A stretch of 64,000 nucleotides of DNA. It comes from Gentiana macrophylla. Its lineage: Eukaryota > Streptophyta > Magnoliopsida > Gentianales > Gentianaceae. The position numbers and the translations under genes were made by a program. The stretch is taken from contig CM047806.1 in assembly GCA_026214975.1 (NCBI GenBank), positions 6,175,822 to 6,239,821 on the forward strand, read 5' to 3'. Of the stretch, positions 59,114 through 64,000 are shown one piece after another. The notes beneath the pieces are model-generated. The model saw nothing but the letters and a program-made list of their open reading frames with translations, had not been told where the DNA came from and did not search any database. Position 1 is the first letter of the stretch, and every line of letters starts with the position of its first letter.

Positions 59114-60087
59114 TCAATTGTATCTGAGCTTAAAAACCGGAAGAGGCTTCGTGTAACGTAAATTTCGTTGTCCTGCAATTAAATTTAAAAAAAAAGACAA
59201 GAAAATTTGAAAAAGTATAATTTTATTAATTTCAAAATGTGAGTGGACACAATCTCTAGCGAAATCCCTATATCTATGGGCCGGATACCTTTGATTCTCT
59301 TTTGATTTTGCCGAGGGTCGCGGGGACTTGTTCTCGGTCTTTTTCAATACTCTTCCAATTTGTTGAGAAGGAAGCTGGATTTATGGAAAATCTCTTGATA
59401 TGGCGGATAATTTTCGATATTTGTTGAAGAACTCCGGACATGGATGATATTCTTCATTAGTTGGAGATGACCTAGATGCTTTCATGCTTCCTTGATCTTC
59501 TCATTTGATTTCTCCGAGGGTCGCCGGGACTTGTTCTCGGATTTTGTCGATACTCTTCCGATTTTTTAGGAAGAATGTTGGATTTGCGGAAGAGCTCGGA
59601 TATGGCAAACGATCTTCCTTTGTTGGAGATGATTTGGATGCTTCTGTGCTTCCTTGATCCTCTCCTTTGATTTCTCCGAGAGTCACCAGGACTTGGTCTC
59701 GGATTTTAGTGGTGCTCCTCCTATTTGTTGGGAAGAGGGCCTTTATTTGTTATTGAAGAAAATCGGGTTTCTTGGCGACCTTCGATTTGTTGAAGAACTC
59801 CGAATATAGTGGAAGTCCTTCGATTGTTGGTGAAGAACTCCGAATATGGCGGATGACCCTCGAATGTTGGTGAAGACTCCGAATGTGGCGGACGATCCTC
59901 GAATGTTGAAGAACTCTGAATATGGCAGAAGACCTTCGATTGTTGAAGAACGCCGGATATGACGGACGAGCTTCGAATGTTGAAGAACTCCGAATATGGC
60001 GGAAGGCCTTCGATTGTTGAAGAACTCCAGATATGGCGGATGAGCTTTGAATGTTGGTGAAGAACTCCGGATGTGGTGAATGATCTT
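59114..60087 (-). repeat. Unassigned tandem-repeat locus, left part
   Basis: Three units starting at about 59296, 59503 and 59666 share TTTGATTT..CCGAG.GTC, GGACTTG.TCTCGG and TCTTCC..TTTTT.GGAAG. From 59780 to 60080 a short unit of 35-60 bp (GTTGAAGAACTCCGAATATGG, then GACCTTCGAT/GATCCTCGAA) repeats about seven times. The minus-strand frames (59501-59686, 59750-60112) simply read these repeats (SSAISGVLQ-like) and are not supported as genes. No TE terminus was fixed. Confidence 0.65.
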
Positions 60088-61762
60088 TGATGACCAAAAT
60101 AGTAACGACCAACCTTAACCGGCAGAGTACCGGGTCGGAAGCACTATAGTGGAGAGCAAGGTCGTATCCCTCGAGGAATCAATCGAATACCAAAGTCATA
60201 ATCGAACTTAGTTTAGGTCAATCATTGGTTGTTCACGTTTTCAATTATACTATAACGATATTTAAACTAAATATAAAAAGATATAGAGAGAGACATAGCC
60301 AAACTATGATCCAATTGATTACTTTCGCTCCTCTAATCGATTATTCAGGAATGAGCTTAACCAACCTAACACTTATACCGACTCATTCATGGGTGCAAAC
60401 TCCTAAAGTGGTATTGGACGCCATGCAACAACCTAGTACCCTTTGCCCGGTTCAACTGTCCGCCTTTAAGGATTTAATTGACCGAAACAAGATAAGTGTT
60501 CTAGAGTCGCTCGATTCACACCAACAAACCTCGTTACCTAATCGAATCTAAACAACTCAGTCGATTATAAGCAACGATCTTAAAACCCCTTTTCCCACAC
60601 CCCTTCGCAACATACATTTATAAAAGTGGTGTAGGTGCTCATGAATCAAGTGATCAGGTCAATTCAAGCATTAAGAACAAGTTTTAAGACACGAATTCGT
60701 CAATATAAGAACAATTAAACACTACACATTCCCAATTTCATCAATTCGAGGGGGATTTCTTCAATTTTCACATAATTTAGCTATGAACTAGTTTAGCTAC
60801 ACATTATAATGAAAGAAACAAGAATCACACATGAAATTAAAGTCATAAACTGAAAAGAAGCTTGAATTTTAAGTACCAAAATGCAGAAAACTTGAAGTTG
60901 CATCAATCTTCATCCAAACCCATTGTCACTTGGGGAAGAAAGCTTCAATACACCAACAAGAAAGAGAGAAATCTATGCTAAATTATGTTTAATCTAAGAG
61001 AAATAGTGAAAGATGAGCTAATCTAAGGTAAAAGAGGGAAGAAAACCGGCCTAAGGGTGTCCTAATTAAGTCTAGGTATAAGCTGATATGAAATGTGGGG
61101 TGAAAAATCCATTTAAAAGCGTTAAAAAAGTGCAGATAAAGCAGTTTCGGCATGCTCCAAAGTCTACGGCGCGCGCTGAAGTTGTTCTGTGACTTCCTGT
61201 GGTCTCTGTTCTTCTTTGGCGCGCCCCAAAGTCTTCGGCGCGCGTCAAAATTCCTGGACTGATACACCTTCAGTAATCTGGAAATATCGTTGCGTGTAGA
61301 GATCCGATTTGAGTGATTAAAAATGCGTTGAAAATCTCATTCAATTATCTACAACTCTCATGAAGACTACAAGTCAAGACAATGCCTCTAACATTGCTCA
61401 AATTGCAGATAAAGTGAATATAAGGCGAAAACACCAACTATATTTGATCTGTTTCCAACCCCGGGCTTCGGTTATGCCACTCTAAGTCTCATGACTTGTC
61501 TTCCGGGCTCATAACTAACCTAGATCCTGTATCACAATATTCAAAAACATACCGAGCATAACTCCGCAAGATAACTAGGGCTCGAAAAGGGTCAAAATAC
61601 CGTAAAATGGTGAGGTTTTCCATCTATTTGACGGTTTGCCTCAAAGTGAGTGTGCAATGCATTTTGCCCTATAAATGGTCTTAAACTACCCAATACAAGC
61701 CAAAAGTGTCATAAATGGGGGTTAAAACATGCACCGAAGCATAGTAAAGTTGAATCTCATCC
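60088..61762 (-). mobile_element. Athila-like solo LTR (copy d)
   Basis: The ends are TGATGACCAAAATAG on the left and AATCTCATCC on the right. ATCTT is at 60083-60087 and 61763-61767 as a 5-bp TSD, and the flanking repeat GATCTTCGAATGTTG is restored on removal. The left end has CCGGCAGAGTACCGGGTC, close to CCGGCAGTGTACCGGGTC of the 24370 LTR. It contains GC-rich palindromes at 61169-61176 and 61218-61225 and one copy of the foldback module (about 61285-61365). ORFs 60225-60551 and 60989-61267 are not supported. Confidence 0.8.
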
Positions 61763-61767
61763 ATCTT

Positions 61768-62720
61768 CGAATGTTGGAGATGGCTTGGAGGATTCTTTGG
61801 TACTCCTTAATCTTCTCCGCGGTGGTTGAACATAGGGCTTGATGCTTTCTCCCCATCTTATTCACCAAATGTTGTTGTGTTGGTGAACTCTCGGATATGG
61901 CGGAAGAACTTTGACGAAGACTTGAAGGAGTAATTTGTATTACCTTCGATCTCTAGTTGAAGGTCTTCGACTTTGCGGAAGATCCTCAATGTTGAAGAGA
62001 TATTTCATGGTTCTTTGAAGCTTTTGATGGTCTTTATCTTCTTGAAGAACTTTGGAATTTTCGGGAAGATCTCCGAGTGTTGAAGGCAACTTTCTCCGAT
62101 GATCTTCGAGTGTTGAAGACGTTTTTTGGTCTTCTTTCCATTCTTGAAGGACTTCGAGCTTTCCTTGGAAGATCTCCAATACTTTGGTGTTGTTGTGCTT
62201 GAAGCTTTCCCTCCGGTCTTCAATCACCCCTTCTTTGGTGTGTTGATGATTCCACCCAACATCTTCAATGTGTTGATGATTTCACCAACTTTGTGTTGCG
62301 GATGCTTTTCGATCTTCTCGCTTTTCTTGACTTTGGGTTGATCTTCAAATGTTGAAGACGCCTTGTGGAAGAACTCCGCCTTTGTGTTGATCTTCAATTG
62401 TTGAAGACGCCTTGTTGAAGAGCTCCGCCTTTGTGTTGATCTTCGAGCTCTTCGATCTTCTTGGCTTTCTTGAAGAACTTCGAAGAATTCTTGGGAGATC
62501 TTCAAGGCTTGAAGACGTCTTCGATCTTCTTGGCTTTCTTGAAGAACTTCGAGGAATTCTTGGGAGATCTTCGTGGCTTGAAGATGCTTTTCGTTTTCCT
62601 ACTCCTTTTTGTTCTTCTTTCTTTTCTGTGTTTCTGTGTTGTTCTTGAAAATTACAAGGATTTCTTGGAAGATCTTCGATGCTTCGGTGTTGTTGATGAA
62701 TGAAGCTTTTTGCTCTGAGA
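61768..62720 (-). repeat. Unassigned tandem-repeat locus, right part
   Basis: This continues the repeat array broken by solo LTR d. The clearest unit is about 68 bp, duplicated at 62451-62518 and 62519-62586 (TTCTTGGCTTTCTTGAAGAA and AATTCTTGGGAGATCTTC). GTGTTGATCTTC(A/G)A units occur at 62330-62445. On the minus strand it is a continuous GAAGA-rich sequence. Overlapping frames on both strands are repeat artefacts. Confidence 0.65.
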
Positions 62721-62763
62721 TTTCCACCAACTCTTCAATGTTTTGCAAATGACCAAGGCTCTC

Positions 62764-62776
62764 TTCTATTTATAGT
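62764..62776 (-). promoter_or_regulatory. TATA box reading into the tandem-repeat locus
   Basis: The minus-strand CACTATAAATAGAAGAG is a good plant TATA box, placed so that transcription would run leftward through the GAAGA-rich repeats. Confidence 0.45.
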
Positions 62777-62779
62777 GCT

Positions 62780-63210
62780 AGATGATGCATTTGCATTAAT
62801 TCGCATTAAATGCGTTCACACGCTTGATTGGTTTCAAGAACAATTTGCATTTATTATAAATCAGTAAAATCTCATAATTGATTGATTTTAAGAGATTTTA
62901 TGATTTATTGACTTTTATATTATTTTCCAATATTTAATGTAGAAAATAATAAAAAATACTTAGATTTAATGACATATGTAGTATGTGACAAATATAATAT
63001 ACCACATATGTATTTTGTATTTCTACACATCCATTTAATTATAAATAATTAAAATCTCTAAGTTTTTTTTAAGAGATTTTTATCAATCATTAGTTTGGAT
63101 AATTATTCCCAATATAAATAATTAAGTTGGAGGGAATTTTCCCTCCAAAATCAGCTCACTTGGGAGGGATGAGCGAAAATTAGCTTATGTGGCAGCCAAA
63201 CCAGCAAACT
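62780..63210. other. AT-rich region upstream of the TATA box
   Basis: TTTTAAGAGATTTTATGATT-like segments recur at about 62885 and 63065. A near-palindrome, GGAGGGAATTTTCCCTCC, is at 63129-63146. It could be the U3 of an LTR, but no matching terminus or TSD was found. Confidence 0.35.
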
Positions 63211-63550
63211 ACCGGGCTGTTTGTTAAACCAATTAAGCACTTATTCTGAAAATTTTAAATGGCTAAAATATTAAGACTGTTTGATAATTTTTTATCACAC
63301 CTCTTAATTAATTAAGATGATCTGAAAATGCTCTAAATTTACCTAAAGAATTTTAAGCGACATAAAGCCCACTTATTTGTGAATTGCTCTTCTATCCGAA
63401 AGCAGGAACGTGGGCGCATGATATATTTGTTTGTAATTTTTTGTTTCTTTTTTTAAAAAGGCTGTTTATGTTTTTATTTTGTTTATGTTTTTGATAAGTT
63501 ACTATAAAATATTTGGTCAAAGTACCATTATCATAAAACATAAAAAAGTT
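63211..63550. repeat. Partial Tourist-like repeat
   Basis: GGGCTGTTTGTTAAACCAATTAAGCAC opens like the MITE at 11173. An internal TGTTTGATAAT and ...CACTTAATT-like blocks follow in similar order. The opposite TIR and a TSD were not found, so the copy is truncated or diverged. Confidence 0.4.
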
Positions 63551-64000
63551 GATTGTTTACATGGTAAAAGTATTTGTGTTATAGCACGCGTCAACGATAT
63601 GATTTTAATATACATATAATAACATGTAATAATAGAATTATAATAAATTATTCACATATTTATCGGCAGTGTAATATATTAAAAATTACACTTCAATAAA
63701 CTTATGAAACTTTCAATCGTAACCAAATTAAATTAAATTGCGATATAGTTAATGTTTTATTCATAAATATATCAAAGTTTCTAAAAAAAATATATCAAAG
63801 TTTCTAATATTTTATTCTCATTATTTTACATGTTATGAACTATGTATCATACTGAAAATGCAATAAAAATATATGAAAACATTGTGGAGATAATATGTGA
63901 TTGAAAATCGCTCTATTTTATTATATGCATTTTTTTAATCAAAGAGAAAGACAAATTGTATATTTAACATAATTCAGACTTCAAATGAGTAATGTTATCA
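63551..64000. other. AT-rich end of window
   Basis: No gene or element was recognised. A short direct duplication, ATATATCAAAGTTTCTAA, is at about 63767-63808. Confidence 0.3.

Noticed and set aside
59501..60112. Repetitive minus-strand ORFs resembling a repeat protein
   Set aside because: Frames change between units and units are not multiples of three; this is tandem DNA repeat, not protein repeat.
60225..61267. ORFs of 92-108 codons
   Set aside because: They are inside solo LTR d, with no domain and no conserved frame in sister LTRs.
62412..62703. Leu/Phe-rich overlapping ORFs with a duplicated segment
   Set aside because: They derive from the 68-bp tandem duplication read in two frames.

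Overview
This is a TE-dense window of plant nuclear DNA. The evidence is plant-type P450 genes with GT-AG introns, plant-specific retrotransposon lineages (Ty3/gypsy Tat and Athila types, Ty1/copia, L1-type LINEs with an RNase H tail), a CACTA transposon and Tourist-like MITEs. The P450s look like the CYP716 family, which acts on triterpenoids, and this points to a eudicot, possibly an asterid (inference, low confidence). No tRNA or rRNA gene, CRISPR array or bacterial feature was seen.

Layout. 1-2872: Ty1/copia remnants, with two LTR copies in inverted orientation around an RT/RNase H scrap and a CGGTT-rich repeat. 2881-4308: solo LTR of an Athila-like family (TSD GAGGA). 4621-5045: LINE 3' end. 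5813-7953: solo LTR (TSD ATGTA). 8055-8844: Tourist-like element carrying a CCACC-rich tract. 9499-9718: promoter-like block with a 15-bp stem-loop whose loop holds TAATATTAC, the geminivirus origin nonanucleotide. 11173-11833: Tourist-like MITE. 12901-14219: minus-strand LINE with TSD. 14.2-19.1 kb: AT-rich DNA with a SINE, a possible Helitron end and direct repeats.

19216-52700 is a CYP716-like P450 pseudogene split by a nest of elements. A SINE and then a 29.5-kb Tat-lineage gypsy element (20362-49824, TSD CACCT) lie between its second and third conserved blocks. Inside the gypsy RNase H gene sits a 9.07-kb, GAG-only Athila-like element on the minus strand (24370-33439, TSD GTACA). Inside the intron of the gypsy antisense ORF sits a 10.85-kb CACTA transposon (36991-47837). 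Inside the CACTA transposase lies another Athila-like solo LTR (43081-44803). That is four levels of nesting. The CACTA TNPA-like gene is intact (8 exons, 495 aa), while its TNPD transposase is broken.

55293-58846 is an apparently intact four-exon CYP716-family gene (483 aa) with all P450 motifs. It is the one clear host gene. The pseudogene and this gene are tandem paralogues in the same orientation, and their intron positions differ. 59.2-62.7 kb is an unassigned purine/pyrimidine-skewed tandem-repeat locus, interrupted by another Athila-like solo LTR (60088-61762, TSD ATCTT) and followed by a minus-strand TATA box. The window ends in AT-rich DNA with a partial Tourist-like repeat.

Gene relationships. 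The only host function supported is oxidation of a triterpene-type substrate by the intact P450. Everything else is mobile DNA whose order of arrival can be read from the nesting.
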